A stretch of 64,000 nt of DNA from Vibrio tritonius (GCF_001547935.1 NZ_AP014635.1:1-64000); one strand, 5' to 3'. Positions 40,495 through 54,988 are shown, numbered from the stretch's first letter. Made by a program: numbers and translations. Notes: a model not told the origin generated them from the sequence alone.

Positions 40495-41613
40495 ATGGCG
40501 CAGGATGAATCATTACGAGCGTGGATGGCATTAAGTTTTGTTCCGCGCTTGGGGATGAAAAACTTATCGCGACTATTAAGCCATGATGCGCCAGAAAAGC
40601 TATTGTCCTATTCAAATACTCAGTGGCAGGCGATAGGGCTTAAAGGAGATCAAGTTCGGTATTTGCAGTCGCAGGCAATTCAAGAAGCTGAACGATGTCT
40701 TGAGTGGCAGCAAGCGAGTGAACTCAGAACCATTTTGACCCCTCAGCACTCGCTATATCCACCTTTATTAAAAGAGATCGCATCAGCGCCTCCGGTGTTA
40801 TTTGTTGAAGGTGAGGTTCAATGCCTTTCATTACCTCAAATAGCCATTGTGGGTAGTCGTAATGCAACCATTGACGGACAACGCGCAGCGCATCAGTTTG
40901 CTCGTGAATTAGTTGAGCATGGTGTTGTTGTAACGAGTGGGTTAGCGTTGGGGATTGATGGCTATGCCCATGATGGTGCGCTATCAGGTCAAGGCAAGAC
41001 GGTTGCAGTGCTTGGCTCAGGCTTTAATCATTTATATCCTGCTCGGCATCGTCAATTAGCAGAACGAATCAAGCACTCGGGAGCGTTAGTTTCTGAATTT
41101 CGTCCAGATACCAAACCAAGAGCTGAGCATTTCCCACGGCGCAATCGTATTGTGAGTGGTTTGTCGTTAGGCGTGCTGGTGGTTGAAGCTGCATTAAAGA
41201 GTGGTTCATTAATTACTGCTCGGTATGCCACAGAACAAGATAGAGAAGTATTTGTATTGCCAGGGACGATTTATCAGTCCAATTATGCAGGCAGTAATGA
41301 CTTGATTCGCCAAGGGGCATGTTTAGTACAAAACGTGCCTCAAATCATTGAAGAGTTAGGGGCTATGCTGGATTGGTCGATTAATCAGCAGAACTTGACT
41401 CAACCTGCACTTTTTTCTTCTCCAAATGATGAAGAACAATTGCCATTTCCCTTGCTGTTAGCTAACGTAGGAGTAGAAGCCACACCAGTTGATATTCTCG
41501 CAAGTCGGACCAATATACCGGTGCAAGATATCATGACACAGCTTTTAGAGCTTGAGCTCTCTGGGCATGTGGTTGCAGTTTCCGGTGGCTATATTCGTAA
41601 GGGGAGGGGCTAG
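40495..41613 (+). CDS. dprA: DNA-processing protein DprA
   Basis: The 372-residue protein (Smf in E. coli, 374) loads RecA onto incoming single-stranded DNA in natural transformation. The Rossmann-like core has [28 protein letters not shown] and [14 protein letters not shown]. The C-terminal winged-helix region is [16 protein letters not shown]. The start has an AGAGGTG ribosome-binding site. It heads dprA-smg-yrdD and is divergent from def, an order shared with E. coli. Together with comM it suggests competence potential. Confidence 0.95.
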   Translation: MAQDESLRAWMALSFVPRLGMKNLSRLLSHDAPEKLLSYSNTQWQAIGLKGDQVRYLQSQAIQEAERCLEWQQASELRTILTPQHSLYPPLLKEIASAPPVLFVEGEVQCLSLPQIAIVGSRNATIDGQRAAHQFARELVEHGVVVTSGLALGIDGYAHDGALSGQGKTVAVLGSGFNHLYPARHRQLAERIKHSGALVSEFRPDTKPRAEHFPRRNRIVSGLSLGVLVVEAALKSGSLITARYATEQDREVFVLPGTIYQSNYAGSNDLIRQGACLVQNVPQIIEELGAMLDWSINQQNLTQPALFSSPNDEEQLPFPLLLANVGVEATPVDILASRTNIPVQDIMTQLLELELSGHVVAVSGGYIRKGRG

Positions 41614-41615
41614 CT

Positions 41616-42092
41616 ATGATGATGGATATTTTAATGTATCTGTTTGAAACGTATATCCATAGTGACGCTGAGTTACAAGTGGATCAAGATGAGCTAGAAG
41701 ATGAACTTCTTCGAGCAGGGTTTCACCAAAAAGATATCTACAAAGCCCTTAATTGGTTAGAAGATCTGGCCGCGCTGCAGCAAACGGACGAACATTCCGC
41801 TATTGCAACCAGCTCTCAGACTTCGATGCGAATTTTCTCTCCTAAAGAGATGGAACGCTTAGATCTTGAATCTCGTGGTTTTCTACTGTTCTTAGAGCAG
41901 ATAAAAGTATTGACTCCAGACACACGTGAAATGGTTATAGATCGAGTGATGGGGCTGGAAACCAATGAGTTTGAATTGGATGACCTGAAATGGATTATCC
42001 TAATGGTGCTGTTTAATGTACCCGGTAATGAAAATGCTTATACGCTAATGGAAGAGCTGCTTTATACCAAAGAACAGGGCATTCTCCATTAA
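41616..42092 (+). CDS. smg: Smg family protein (DUF494)
   Basis: This 158-residue acidic protein matches E. coli Smg (157). It opens [17 protein letters not shown], and three ATG codons in a row make the exact start uncertain by 1-2 codons. It is helical with no membrane segment. It lies 2 bases after the dprA stop, so translation is probably coupled. Its biochemical function is unknown. Confidence 0.9.
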   Translation: MMMDILMYLFETYIHSDAELQVDQDELEDELLRAGFHQKDIYKALNWLEDLAALQQTDEHSAIATSSQTSMRIFSPKEMERLDLESRGFLLFLEQIKVLTPDTREMVIDRVMGLETNEFELDDLKWIILMVLFNVPGNENAYTLMEELLYTKEQGILH

Positions 42093-42107
42093 TCAAAGAT
42101 AGGCAAC

Positions 42108-42683
42108 ATGAGCGGTAAATCAGACCAACCTTTATTTTCTACGGCAGGACAAGCTCAAGAAGCTTGTCCTCAATGTGGCAACCCACTTGTTATTCGTCAT
42201 GGTAAGCATGGGCCTTTTTTAGGGTGTAGCCATTACCCGTCCTGTGAATACATCAAACCATTGTATCAAAATGATGGACATATCATCAAAGAACTCGGTG
42301 TACCTTGCCCTGAATGTGGCAATGAATTGGTGTTACGCCAAGGGCGGTTCGGTATGTTTATTGGGTGTAGTTCATACCCTCAGTGTCACCATATTGAATC
42401 TTTAGATGGGCCAGAAGAAGAGGCTCCTGCGAGTACCGTGTTGTGCCCTGAATGTGGAAAGGGGCATCTTATCGAACGCAAAAACCGGTTTGGCAAAATG
42501 TTTTATGCCTGTGATGCTTACCCTAAGTGTAAGTTTGCGGTTAATCAGCCTCCGATCGAAGGTGTGTGTGAAGAGTGCGGTTTTTCGTTATTGGTTGAGA
42601 AGAAAGTGGCTGGCAAAGTGCGTTTACAATGTGCAAGCCGTAAATGTGGTCATCTACAAACGGAAGTGGAAACCGAAGAGTAA
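42108..42683 (+). CDS. yrdD: Zinc-finger protein YrdD, topoisomerase I C-terminus-like
   Basis: The 191-residue protein contains four cysteine-rich ribbon repeats. They are CPQCGNP...GCSHYPSC (about 20-47), CPECGNE...GCSSYPQC (about 67-94), CPECGKG...ACDAYPKC (about 113-140) and CEECGFS...CASRKCG (about 151-182). Each resembles the zinc-ribbon of the topoisomerase I C-terminus. It probably binds single-stranded DNA or RNA, but no activity is known. It follows smg by 15 bases in dprA-smg-yrdD. Confidence 0.9.
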   Translation: MSGKSDQPLFSTAGQAQEACPQCGNPLVIRHGKHGPFLGCSHYPSCEYIKPLYQNDGHIIKELGVPCPECGNELVLRQGRFGMFIGCSSYPQCHHIESLDGPEEEAPASTVLCPECGKGHLIERKNRFGKMFYACDAYPKCKFAVNQPPIEGVCEECGFSLLVEKKVAGKVRLQCASRKCGHLQTEVETEE

Positions 42684-42735
42684 TCGGCTATCGCGCGTCA
42701 GTTGCGATAGTGGAGTAGTTATCTTTGAGTGAAGA

Positions 42736-42770
42736 ATAAAAAAACGGCGCCTAGTAGCGCCGTTTTTTAT
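42736..42770. terminator. Bidirectional terminator between yrdD and purK
   Basis: AAAAACGGCGC and GCGCCGTTTTT form the stem, with T-runs on both strands. It ends the dprA-smg-yrdD and purE-purK messages, which meet here. Confidence 0.92.
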
Positions 42771-42794
42771 TGGTAGTCGGTGATTAGTCATTCA

Positions 42795-43928
42795 TTAAGA
42801 ACGAATCTTTTGCGCGACTTCGTGTACTGCTGGAAATGCATTTTCATCTAAATGGTCTGCTATTTCACACAGTTTACGTTGTAGTTCACCGCTGTAATCT
42901 GCAGTCACGTTAATGTGACCCATTTTACGACCAGGGCGTTTGTCTTTGCCGTACCAATGAATGTGGCAACCTTCCATAGCAAGTAGCGCATTTGGTAGAG
43001 TGTCTTCACCAAGGATATTGATCATGGCTGTCTCACGAACCAGTTTGGTGCTACCCAGTGGCAAACCGCATACGGCACGAACATGGTTTTCAAACTGACA
43101 AACCTCTGCACCTTGTTGAGTCCAGTGACCTGAGTTATGTACGCGAGGGGCGATTTCGTTGACGAGTAGCTCACCGTTGACATCAAAGAACTCAATCGCT
43201 AATACACCAATATAATCTAGGCTATTGGCTACTGCCGTAAACATTTGTTTTGCTTGTTCTTGCAGCTCTGGTGCATCAATGGCAGTTGATAGGCTCAAAA
43301 CACCATTGACATGGATGTTTTCTGCAAGAGGATAAACGGCCACTTCGCCAGAAGCGCTGCGAGCACCTACGAGTGAAACTTCACGATCAAATGGTACAAA
43401 TTGTTCTGCAACAATGGCTTGGAGAGTGGAGCTATTTAGGCACTCTTGCATCTCTTGCCAAATGGTATCCACTTGAGCAGCGTCTTTTAGTCGCCATTGT
43501 CCTTTACCATCGTAGCCGCCAAGAGCGCTTTTCAGTACCATTGGTATGCCAACGTGCTGAATCGCAGCATCAAAATCGGCACGATTGTTAATGACGTAAT
43601 AGGTCGCATTTTTAACGCCAGAGTTATCTAGTAGCGTTTTTTCAAGACGGCGATCGCCACCAGCTTTGATCGCATCGGTACTTGGTCGAAATTTTCCACT
43701 TTTGTCGCAAATTGCGAGAATGTCATGTGGAATGTGCTCAAATTCAGCGGTAATTACGTCAGCAGCTGCAATCGCTTGATCAAGCGTTTGTTCAATTACG
43801 GCTTGCGTGAGCGGATGAACAACTCGATCGGTTGTCACGTCATACGCAGACATAGTGATATTCAATGGTGCTCCTGCAAGAGACATCATTCGTGCTAATT
43901 GACCTGAACCTAGTACCAATACGTGCAT
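42795..43928 (-). CDS. purK: 5-(carboxyamino)imidazole ribonucleotide synthase
   Basis: The 377-residue ATP-grasp enzyme (E. coli 355) makes N5-carboxyaminoimidazole ribonucleotide from AIR, bicarbonate and ATP in purine synthesis. The N-terminal motif is [10 protein letters not shown]. The ATP-grasp region includes [14 protein letters not shown] near residue 145 and [15 protein letters not shown] near 252. It follows purE by 3 bases, and its product is the substrate of PurE. Confidence 0.96.
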   Translation of the reverse strand: MHVLVLGSGQLARMMSLAGAPLNITMSAYDVTTDRVVHPLTQAVIEQTLDQAIAAADVITAEFEHIPHDILAICDKSGKFRPSTDAIKAGGDRRLEKTLLDNSGVKNATYYVINNRADFDAAIQHVGIPMVLKSALGGYDGKGQWRLKDAAQVDTIWQEMQECLNSSTLQAIVAEQFVPFDREVSLVGARSASGEVAVYPLAENIHVNGVLSLSTAIDAPELQEQAKQMFTAVANSLDYIGVLAIEFFDVNGELLVNEIAPRVHNSGHWTQQGAEVCQFENHVRAVCGLPLGSTKLVRETAMINILGEDTLPNALLAMEGCHIHWYGKDKRPGRKMGHINVTADYSGELQRKLCEIADHLDENAFPAVHEVAQKIRS

Positions 43929-43931
43929 TGC

Positions 43932-44417
43932 TTATTCCTCTTCAGGATTTGGGTTAGCTAAGACGGTTTCTGTCTGTTCTGCGCGAAACGCCTCTACTTT
44001 AGCCATGACTTCTTCATCGTGAGTGCCAATGATTTGTGCCGCCAAAATACCAGCATTTGCTGCACCCGCTTCACCAATTGCCAATGTACCCACTGCAATC
44101 CCTTTTGGCATCTGAACAATAGAGAGCAGAGAGTCCATACCTTTTAGAGCACGAGACTGTACTGGGACGCCAAGTACTGGGAGGCTAGTGAATGCTGCTG
44201 TCATACCTGGTAGGTGTGCAGCACCGCCGGCACCGGCGATGATGACTTTCAAACCGCGTTCTTTTGCGCTGGTGGCATAGTCTGCAAGAAGTTGAGGAGT
44301 TCGGTGCGCTGAAACCACTTTGGTTTCGTAAGCGATACCAAACTTATCTAACATGTCAGCGGCTAATTTCATTGTCGGCCAGTCTGATTTAGACCCCATG
44401 ATAATTCCAACTTTCAT
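43932..44417 (-). CDS. purE: 5-(carboxyamino)imidazole ribonucleotide mutase
   Basis: From ATG 44417, with GGAG upstream, the product is 161 residues; a TTG five codons earlier is a poorer start. The mutase converts N5-CAIR to CAIR in purine synthesis. Active-site motifs [13 protein letters not shown] and VSAHRTPQ are near the N-terminus. It is the first gene of purE-purK. A PurR operator overlaps its promoter at 44486-44501, so it should be repressed when purines are plentiful. Confidence 0.96.
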   Translation of the reverse strand: MKVGIIMGSKSDWPTMKLAADMLDKFGIAYETKVVSAHRTPQLLADYATSAKERGLKVIIAGAGGAAHLPGMTAAFTSLPVLGVPVQSRALKGMDSLLSIVQMPKGIAVGTLAIGEAGAANAGILAAQIIGTHDEEVMAKVEAFRAEQTETVLANPNPEEE

Positions 44418-44463
44418 CTCCAACTCCTTCAAGCATTAAATTATTTAGTGAGCATTCGGGCGC

Positions 44464-44492
44464 ATTATACGGGGTTTTTAATTGCAAGCAAA
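44464..44492 (-). promoter_or_regulatory. purE promoter
   Basis: On the minus strand a perfect TATAAT -10 box lies at 44464-44469. A -35-like TTGCTT lies at 44486-44491, 16 bases away and inside the PurR box. This arrangement permits direct repression. Confidence 0.7.
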
Positions 44493-44501
44493 CGTTTGCG
44501 C
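44486..44501. promoter_or_regulatory. PurR operator upstream of purE
   Basis: The core GCAAACGTTTGC at 44488-44499 is a perfect palindrome and matches the PurR consensus ACGCAAACGTTTGCGT at the central 12 positions. It overlaps the purE -35 region. It may also affect the divergent tsaC promoter. Confidence 0.9.
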
Positions 44502-44612
44502 CAGTGGTTGTGTTTCACTGGTATTTTTCGCAATGGCAATTTGGTTTAGGTGATCAAACGGATAATTTGTACACTAGGGGAAATTACAGAATATTGATCA
44601 GCGTAGGACGTT

Positions 44613-46147
<1,535 letters not shown>

Positions 46148-46217
46148 CAGGTGTCGGCGCTAGTGATAGGGTCAGATAAGAAATCTGTTTAATTGTAGTA
46201 AGGCAAAGGATATGGCG

Positions 46218-47045
46218 ATGCATCACGATCTTTATGCAGTGTTTGGTAATCCAATAGGACACAGTAAGTCTCCTTTTATTCATTCACTGTTTGCACGACA
46301 AACCAATCAGGACATGGAATACAGTGCGCAGCTTGCACCTATTGATGGGTTTGAATCGGCAGTCACGGAGTTTTTTGCTCACGGTGGCCGAGGTTGTAAC
46401 GTGACGGTTCCATTCAAAGAGGCCGCCTTTCAGTTTGCCGATCGCCTGACCCAGCGTGCTCAATTAGCGGGTGCGGTGAATACACTGAAAAAGCTTGATG
46501 ATGGCGAAATCATTGGTGATAACACTGACGGTGAAGGTTTAGTCCAAGATCTTTTGGTGCATCAAGTGCCTCTTAAAGGTAGCCATATTCTACTGATAGG
46601 TTCAGGTGGTGCAGCAAGAGGCGTGATTAAGCCTTTGCTAGATCAAAATCCAGAAAGCATTACCATTGTGAACCGTACTTTTAGTAAAGCTTTGCAGCTG
46701 GCTGATCAGTTTAAAGAGTTTGGTGCCGTGCGCGCTGTTGAGATGGAATCGGTCAATACTGGGTACGACGTAGTGATTAACTCAACGTCGGCCAGTTTAG
46801 ACGGCCAGTTACCACAAATTTCGCCCGCTATCTTTCAAGTCAACACCGTGTCGTATGACATGATGTATGGCAAAGGGAATACAGTATTTAATCAGTGGGC
46901 GGTCGATAATGGGTGCGCTAGTGCTTACGATGGCCTTGGCATGTTGGTCGGTCAAGCCGCGGAAAGCTTTATGTTGTGGCGTGGTCTTCGTCCAGGAACT
47001 CGTCAAATTTTGTTTGAATTAAGACGTAACTTAGAAGGTTTGTAA
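46218..47045 (+). CDS. aroE: Shikimate dehydrogenase
   Basis: Two in-frame ATG codons are 6 bases apart (46212 and 46218). The second has the better spacing from AAAGGA and gives 275 residues (E. coli 272). The enzyme reduces 3-dehydroshikimate with NADPH in aromatic amino acid synthesis. Substrate residues lie in [14 protein letters not shown] and NVTVPFKE. The NADPH motif is GSGGAARGV, followed by NRTFSKA, typical of AroE over YdiB. The stop codon overlaps the yrdB start by one base (TAATG). Confidence 0.96.
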   Translation: MHHDLYAVFGNPIGHSKSPFIHSLFARQTNQDMEYSAQLAPIDGFESAVTEFFAHGGRGCNVTVPFKEAAFQFADRLTQRAQLAGAVNTLKKLDDGEIIGDNTDGEGLVQDLLVHQVPLKGSHILLIGSGGAARGVIKPLLDQNPESITIVNRTFSKALQLADQFKEFGAVRAVEMESVNTGYDVVINSTSASLDGQLPQISPAIFQVNTVSYDMMYGKGNTVFNQWAVDNGCASAYDGLGMLVGQAAESFMLWRGLRPGTRQILFELRRNLEGL

Positions 47046-47320
47046 TGAATCAGTCCATCTTATTTCCAGATGTGCAGCATTGGGATGACATACGCCAAAG
47101 TGTCCGTTTTAGCGCCCAACAGTCAGGGGCATTAATTGAATGTGGTATTTCCAAACAAGGGTTGGAAACATTAAGTGGACAAATGATTGTCTCTGCTCAA
47201 CAAGCGATGCAGATTTTTGTTGAGTTTCGCTTTGATATTGAAGAATTGGCTGAAGAGCTCATAGAAGATGAGCTCTTCAGTGATGAAGGAACGATTGAAA
47301 TTAACGTTTCACTGGCTTAA
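47045..47320 (+). CDS. yrdB: DUF1488 family protein YrdB
   Basis: A 91-residue protein of the DUF1488 family (E. coli YrdB 85). It opens [15 protein letters not shown] and contains a conserved QQSGALIECGIS segment with a cysteine, followed by an acidic C-terminus. The start overlaps the aroE stop, so translation is coupled. The function is unknown. The 3' 20 bases overlap the convergent yrdA gene. A hyphenated inverted repeat in the coding sequence (GAAGAGCTC and GAGCTCTTC, near 47253-47279) is also present. Confidence 0.9.
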   Translation: MNQSILFPDVQHWDDIRQSVRFSAQQSGALIECGISKQGLETLSGQMIVSAQQAMQIFVEFRFDIEELAEELIEDELFSDEGTIEINVSLA

Positions 47321-47852
47321 CCGAGGCTAAATACTCTTGTCGAGTCGCTACATAATTTTGTGCTGACTTGAGTAGAAACTGTTTTTCTTGTTCAGTTAAT
47401 GGGCGAGCCTGCTTTACTGGGCTGCCCATATAAAGAAAGCCACTCGCTAATGTTTTTCCCGGTGGCACTAAACTTCCAGCGCCAACCATCACATCACTCT
47501 CTATGACCACATTGTCTAGTACGATGGCACCCATACCAACTAAAACGCGATCATGGATAGTGCAACCATGCAGCATCACCTTATGCCCGACAGTGACATC
47601 ATCGCCGATAATTAAGGGATAGCCATTGGGGTTCGTAGGGTTCTTGTGAGTTACATGTAATACACTGCCATCTTGAATATTTGAACGCTTGCCGATTTGA
47701 ATATGATTTACATCCCCTCTCGCAGCGACTAGTGGCCAAATACTCGCTTGAGAGTCAATACGAACATCTCCCACGATTACCGCACTTTCATCTATATAGA
47801 CATCATCAGCAATAGTGGGATCAATACCTTTATAACTGCGAATCGAGTTCAT
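47301..47852 (-). CDS. yrdA: Gamma-carbonic-anhydrase family protein YrdA
   Basis: The 183-residue protein (E. coli YrdA 184) forms a left-handed beta-helix of hexapeptide repeats, such as IGDDVTVGHKVMLHGCTI and VGMGAIVLDNVVIES. The metal-binding histidines of gamma-carbonic anhydrases are in VLHVTHKN and VGHKVMLHG. Carbonic anhydrase activity of this subfamily is uncertain. It is convergent with yrdB, overlapping it by 20 bases. In E. coli the same yrdB-yrdA pair also lies just before an rRNA operon. Confidence 0.92.
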   Translation of the reverse strand: MNSIRSYKGIDPTIADDVYIDESAVIVGDVRIDSQASIWPLVAARGDVNHIQIGKRSNIQDGSVLHVTHKNPTNPNGYPLIIGDDVTVGHKVMLHGCTIHDRVLVGMGAIVLDNVVIESDVMVGAGSLVPPGKTLASGFLYMGSPVKQARPLTEQEKQFLLKSAQNYVATRQEYLASVKPVKR

Positions 47853-47969
47853 GTTCTCTCCTTGAGGATTGCTACTGGCTATATTTTGTCACTTTTTGTC
47901 GAAAAATAGCACTTTGTGGATGAAAACTGCCCAAACAAATAAAAAATCAAAAAAAACGTAAAAAAGCGC

Positions 47970-47997
47970 TTGCCAATGTGAGCTCGATCTCTATAAT
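47970..47997 (+). promoter_or_regulatory. rrn promoter P1
   Basis: TTGCCA (47970-47975) and TATAAT (47992-47997) are 16 bases apart. The region after the -10 is GC-rich (GCCCCCTCGC), as in stringently controlled rRNA promoters, and A-rich sequence upstream (47935-47965) resembles an UP element. Confidence 0.88.
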
Positions 47998-48097
47998 GCC
48001 CCCTCGCTGACACGGCAAAGCTCATAACGAGTTGAGCTAGAGTTAGCAAGGTTAGTTAGCAAGCTGAAAAGCTTAGAGAAAAATTTAAAAAAAGTGT

Positions 48098-48125
48098 TTG
48101 ACACGAAAATTTATCTCGCTAAAAT
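48098..48125 (+). promoter_or_regulatory. rrn promoter P2
   Basis: TTGACA (48098-48103), a perfect -35, and TAAAAT (48120-48125) are 16 bases apart. It lies about 130 bases after P1 and is followed by GACCGCC. Confidence 0.88.
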
Positions 48126-48169
48126 GACCGCCTCTTTCATTGCGAAGTAACTCGCAAAATTGAAAGAAA

Positions 48170-48180
48170 GCTCTTTAACA
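48170..48180 (+). promoter_or_regulatory. rrn boxA antitermination site in the 16S leader
   Basis: GCTCTTTAACA is the boxA motif bound by NusB and NusE to form the rRNA antitermination complex. It lies about 170 bases before the 16S gene. Confidence 0.88.
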
Positions 48181-48189
48181 ATTTAAACC

Positions 48190-48210
48190 TATCAATCTGT
48201 GTGGGCACTC
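48190..48210 (+). other. 5' arm of the 16S processing stem
   Basis: TATCAATCTGTGTG (48190-48203) and the adjoining GGCACTC pair with 49922-49942 downstream of the 16S gene (CACACAGATTGATA and GAGTGTT, with two G-U pairs). This is the expected RNase III substrate that releases pre-16S rRNA. Confidence 0.85.
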
Positions 48211-48349
48211 GTTGATGATAATCATAGCTTCTTAGGAAGCAAAATGGTGTCAATGAACTGAGTGACCAATTAAGTCTTCGGACTTAGCACAGTCAATTCA
48301 TTTCAACTTCGGTTGAAATATCAGTATTCATTGAGCCGAAAAAACTTTT

Positions 48350-49901
<1,552 letters not shown>

Positions 49902-49972
49902 ATACGAAAGATTATTGCGATGAGTGTTCACACAGATTGATACGGTTTAGAAAAAGCAAAGAGTATCTTAGT

Positions 49973-50048
49973 GTCCCGTTCGTCTAGAGGCCTAGGACAC
50001 CGCCCTTTCACGGCGGTAACAGGGGTTCGACTCCCCTACGGGATACCA
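49973..50048 (+). tRNA. tRNA-Glu (UUC)
   Basis: A complete cloverleaf with acceptor GTCCCGT/ACGGGAT, anticodon loop CTTTCAC (anticodon TTC), T-loop GGTTCGACTCC and an encoded CCA end. It is the first tRNA of the 16S-23S spacer. Confidence 0.97.
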
Positions 50049-50049
50049 C

Positions 50050-50125
50050 GGGTCGTTAGCTCAGTTGGTAGAGCAGTTGACTTTTAATCAATTGGTCACA
50101 GGTTCGAATCCTGTACGACCCACCA
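50050..50125 (+). tRNA. tRNA-Lys (UUU)
   Basis: A complete cloverleaf with acceptor GGGTCGT/ACGACCC, anticodon loop CTTTTAA (anticodon TTT), T-loop GGTTCGAATCC and an encoded CCA. It starts one base after tRNA-Glu ends. Confidence 0.97.
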
Positions 50126-50153
50126 TTTCCTACCACAGGAAATCAAATAATGT

Positions 50154-50229
50154 GGGCGATTAGCTCAGTTGGGAGAGCACCTGCCTTACAAGCAGGGGGT
50201 CACTGGTTCGAACCCGGTATCGCCCACCA
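50154..50229 (+). tRNA. tRNA-Val (UAC)
   Basis: A complete cloverleaf with acceptor GGGCGAT/ATCGCCC, anticodon loop CTTACAA (anticodon TAC), T-loop GGTTCGAACCC and an encoded CCA. It is third in the spacer after tRNA-Glu and tRNA-Lys. Confidence 0.97.
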
Positions 50230-50333
50230 CTCTCTAAATATTTTTGGAAACAGATTCCAAACCACTTCAGTAACACGTACGTGGTTGGAATTAGTGACGC
50301 CGAAAATCTTTAGAAAGTGCTTAAATGTACTTT

Positions 50334-50345
50334 TGCTCTTTAACA
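50334..50345 (+). promoter_or_regulatory. rrn boxA antitermination site before 23S
   Basis: TGCTCTTTAACA repeats the boxA of the 16S leader. It lies in the spacer upstream of the 23S gene and would reload the antitermination complex. Confidence 0.85.
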
Positions 50346-50594
50346 ATTTGGAAAGCTGACAAAACAATGTTTTATTTCAATGAAATAGAAGATTGTTTGT
50401 AAAGTTCTCAATTGTCTTCTTTAAGAAGACAAACAAAAACACATTCAAGTGTTCTTGGATTTACTTTTTAAGTAAATATTCAAAATTGAGTCCGGCAATA
50501 TCGAGTCTGCAACATGTCCTTTTTGTCTCCACTTTTCAAAGTGAAAGCAAAGAGTTATGCAGACAAAACCTTAATTACGGTTACAACCTGATGG

Positions 50595-50719
50595 TTATGC
50601 GCTGTGGATTTTGGTTTCAGACAAGGCGCTGAGAGTTTTTGTCGCAGGGAGTGTAGCTCGCTACATGACCAAGCAAAAACGAACAGCAACACAGTCTGGG
50701 AGCAAAAGACCAAGCATAA
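50595..50719. repeat. Nested palindromic repeat element in the rRNA spacer
   Basis: Inverted pairs are nested around one centre: TTATGC (50595-50600) with GCATAA (50714-50719), CAGAC (50618-50622) with GTCTG (50694-50698), TTTTTG (50636-50641) with CAAAAA (50674-50679), and GTAGC with GCTAC at the tip (50653-50664). The whole could fold into one long imperfect hairpin of about 125 bases. From memory, similar cores (GTCGCAGGGAGTGTAG...) recur in intergenic regions of vibrios, but I cannot check that here. It resembles a short non-coding palindromic repeat, such as ERIC in enterobacteria. Confidence 0.65.
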
Positions 50720-50723
50720 GACT

Positions 50724-50737
50724 CTTTTGGGTTGTAT

Positions 50738-50745
<8 letters not shown>
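50724..50745 (+). other. 5' arm of the 23S processing stem
   Basis: CTTTTGG followed by GTTGTATGGTTAAG (50724-50744) pairs with CTTAACCATACAAC followed by CCAAAAG (53619-53640), with one bulged A. The 21-base stem is the expected RNase III substrate that releases pre-23S rRNA. Confidence 0.9.
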
Positions 50746-53627
<2,882 letters not shown>

Positions 53628-53715
53628 ACAACACCAAAAGGGTTTTGACGGACTCGATTAAGACATTTGAATTGTGTTTGAACTTTATAAAATCAGTTTT
53701 CCGAATTGAAGAATT

Positions 53716-53835
53716 TGCTTGGCGACCATAGCGATTTGGACCCACCTGATTCCATGCCGAACTCAGAAGTGAAACGAATTAGCGCCGATGGTAGTGTGGG
53801 GCTTCCCCATGTGAGAGTAGGACATCGCCAGGCTT
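53716..53835 (+). rRNA. rrf: 5S ribosomal RNA
   Basis: TGCTTGGCGACCATAGCG at the 5' end pairs with TCGCCAGGC at the 3' end, and the central CCGAACTCAGAAGTGAAACG is the conserved 5S loop. About 120 bases long. It lies 88 bases after the 23S gene. Confidence 0.96.
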
Positions 53836-53881
53836 TAAATAAAGATGTATAGCAAATTAATGCTGTAGGTCGACAATTTGT

Positions 53882-53972
53882 GGAGAGATGGCTGAGTGGT
53901 TGAAAGCACCGGTCTTGAAAACCGGCATACGTTAATAGCGTATCTAGGGTTCAAATCCCTATCTCTCCGCCA
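53882..53972 (+). tRNA. tRNA-Ser (UGA)
   Basis: A 91-base class II tRNA with a long variable arm (CATACGTTAATAGCGTAT), acceptor GGAGAGA/TCTCTCC, anticodon loop CTTGAAA (anticodon TGA) and an encoded CCA end. It lies 46 bases after 5S and before the rrn terminator, so it is probably co-transcribed as a distal tRNA of the operon. Confidence 0.97.
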
Positions 53973-53978
53973 CATTGG

Positions 53979-54012
53979 AAAAGCCCGCTGAGAAATCAGC
54001 GGGCTTTTTTCA
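53979..54012 (+). terminator. rrn operon terminator
   Basis: AAGCCCGCTGA and TCAGCGGGCTT form an 11-base stem around GAAA, followed by T. It ends the rrs-tRNA-rrl-rrf-tRNA-Ser transcript. Confidence 0.92.
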
Positions 54013-54037
54013 TATCTATAACAAACTCCCAGGCATG

Positions 54038-54064
54038 AAAAAAGCCAATCGTATTGGATTGGCT
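54038..54064 (-). terminator. Intrinsic terminator after ilvY
   Basis: AGCCAATC and GATTGGCT (54043-54064) form the stem; on the minus strand it is followed by a run of six T. It lies 31 bases past the ilvY stop. Confidence 0.82.
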
Positions 54065-54094
54065 GACTGTATTCTTGAGTCTGCAGAACAGAAC

Positions 54095-54988
54095 CTAGCT
54101 AACGATACTGCGTTTTGCCGTGACTTCCTTCCATAGTGCTCGAACTAATGGGCTATCTAATTGTGAACGCTTACAACATACCCCAAGCTTAAATGGTTTT
54201 ATTGGTGCAATAGTAAGGCGTTGAATTTTGTCTCGTACAGGGCTGTTGTTAATCACCACATCAGGAGCAATCCCTACCCCACACCCTAGTGATACCATGC
54301 TGACTAATGCTTCGTTACCCGCGATCTGTGCGTAGATATTAGGTTTGATTTTCATCTTCTTAAACCAGTTGTCAGCACGTTCTCTTGAGGTCCCCGTTTG
54401 TGGGAGGATAAAAGGAATTTTGTTCCAGTCGGGGTGTTCTTTTTGTAACTCTTCGACAAAGCTACTGATTCCCGCCGGTGCAATAAAAGACAATGGAATT
54501 TCGCTAATAGTGGCAAATTCTACTTTAGAGGGGAGTTGATCTGGCATGGCAGAGATTGCTATGTCTGCCTCGTCATTTAGCACTTTGTCTATTGCTAGTG
54601 CAGGATCACCAGTAAGGAGTTTAAATTCAATAAAGGGGTGTTTGAGACGAAATGAACTCAGCAGCTCAGGTAGGTGGCTATAACTAGCCGTCACAGAACA
54701 AAAAAGGCGGATTTCACCTTTCAAATCGGCATCTTCGTTGTTGATTGATACTTGAAATTCTTTCCACTCGTTGACGATTTTCATCGCAACTGGGACGAGT
54801 TGGGTACCGATAGGTGTTAGCTCTACACTGCGATTATCTCGAACAAAGAGAGTGTGCCCGACATCTTGCTCTAACTTTTGCACTTGGCGGCTAAGTGCCG
54901 ATGGGCTGACGTGCATCGCAGCGGCCGTTTTACTGAAGTTGCGGCTTTCACATAGATTAAGAAAGAGCTTGAGCGTCTTGATGTTCAT
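54095..54988 (-). CDS. ilvY: HTH-type transcriptional activator IlvY
   Basis: From ATG 54988, with AAGGAA upstream, the product is 297 residues (E. coli IlvY 297). It is a LysR-family regulator that activates the divergent ilvC when the substrates acetolactate or acetohydroxybutyrate accumulate. The N-terminal winged helix-turn-helix is clear (KLFLNLCESRNFSKTAAAMH, then VSPSALSRQVQKLE). The rest is the co-inducer-binding domain. An earlier in-frame start at 55018 would add 10 residues that the family lacks. Its own promoter lies in the shared 144-base ilvY-ilvC gap. Confidence 0.95.
   Translation of the reverse strand: MNIKTLKLFLNLCESRNFSKTAAAMHVSPSALSRQVQKLEQDVGHTLFVRDNRSVELTPIGTQLVPVAMKIVNEWKEFQVSINNEDADLKGEIRLFCSVTASYSHLPELLSSFRLKHPFIEFKLLTGDPALAIDKVLNDEADIAISAMPDQLPSKVEFATISEIPLSFIAPAGISSFVEELQKEHPDWNKIPFILPQTGTSRERADNWFKKMKIKPNIYAQIAGNEALVSMVSLGCGVGIAPDVVINNSPVRDKIQRLTIAPIKPFKLGVCCKRSQLDSPLVRALWKEVTAKRSIVS

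Larger units (their letters stand above)
50230..50737 (+). other. Remainder of the 16S-23S spacer
   Basis: A 508-base, AT-rich spacer with no gene. It holds a boxA motif at 50334-50345, a nested palindromic repeat at 50595-50719 and the 5' arm of the 23S processing stem at 50724-50745. The short reading frames here have no ribosome-binding site and are not genes. Confidence 0.85.
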
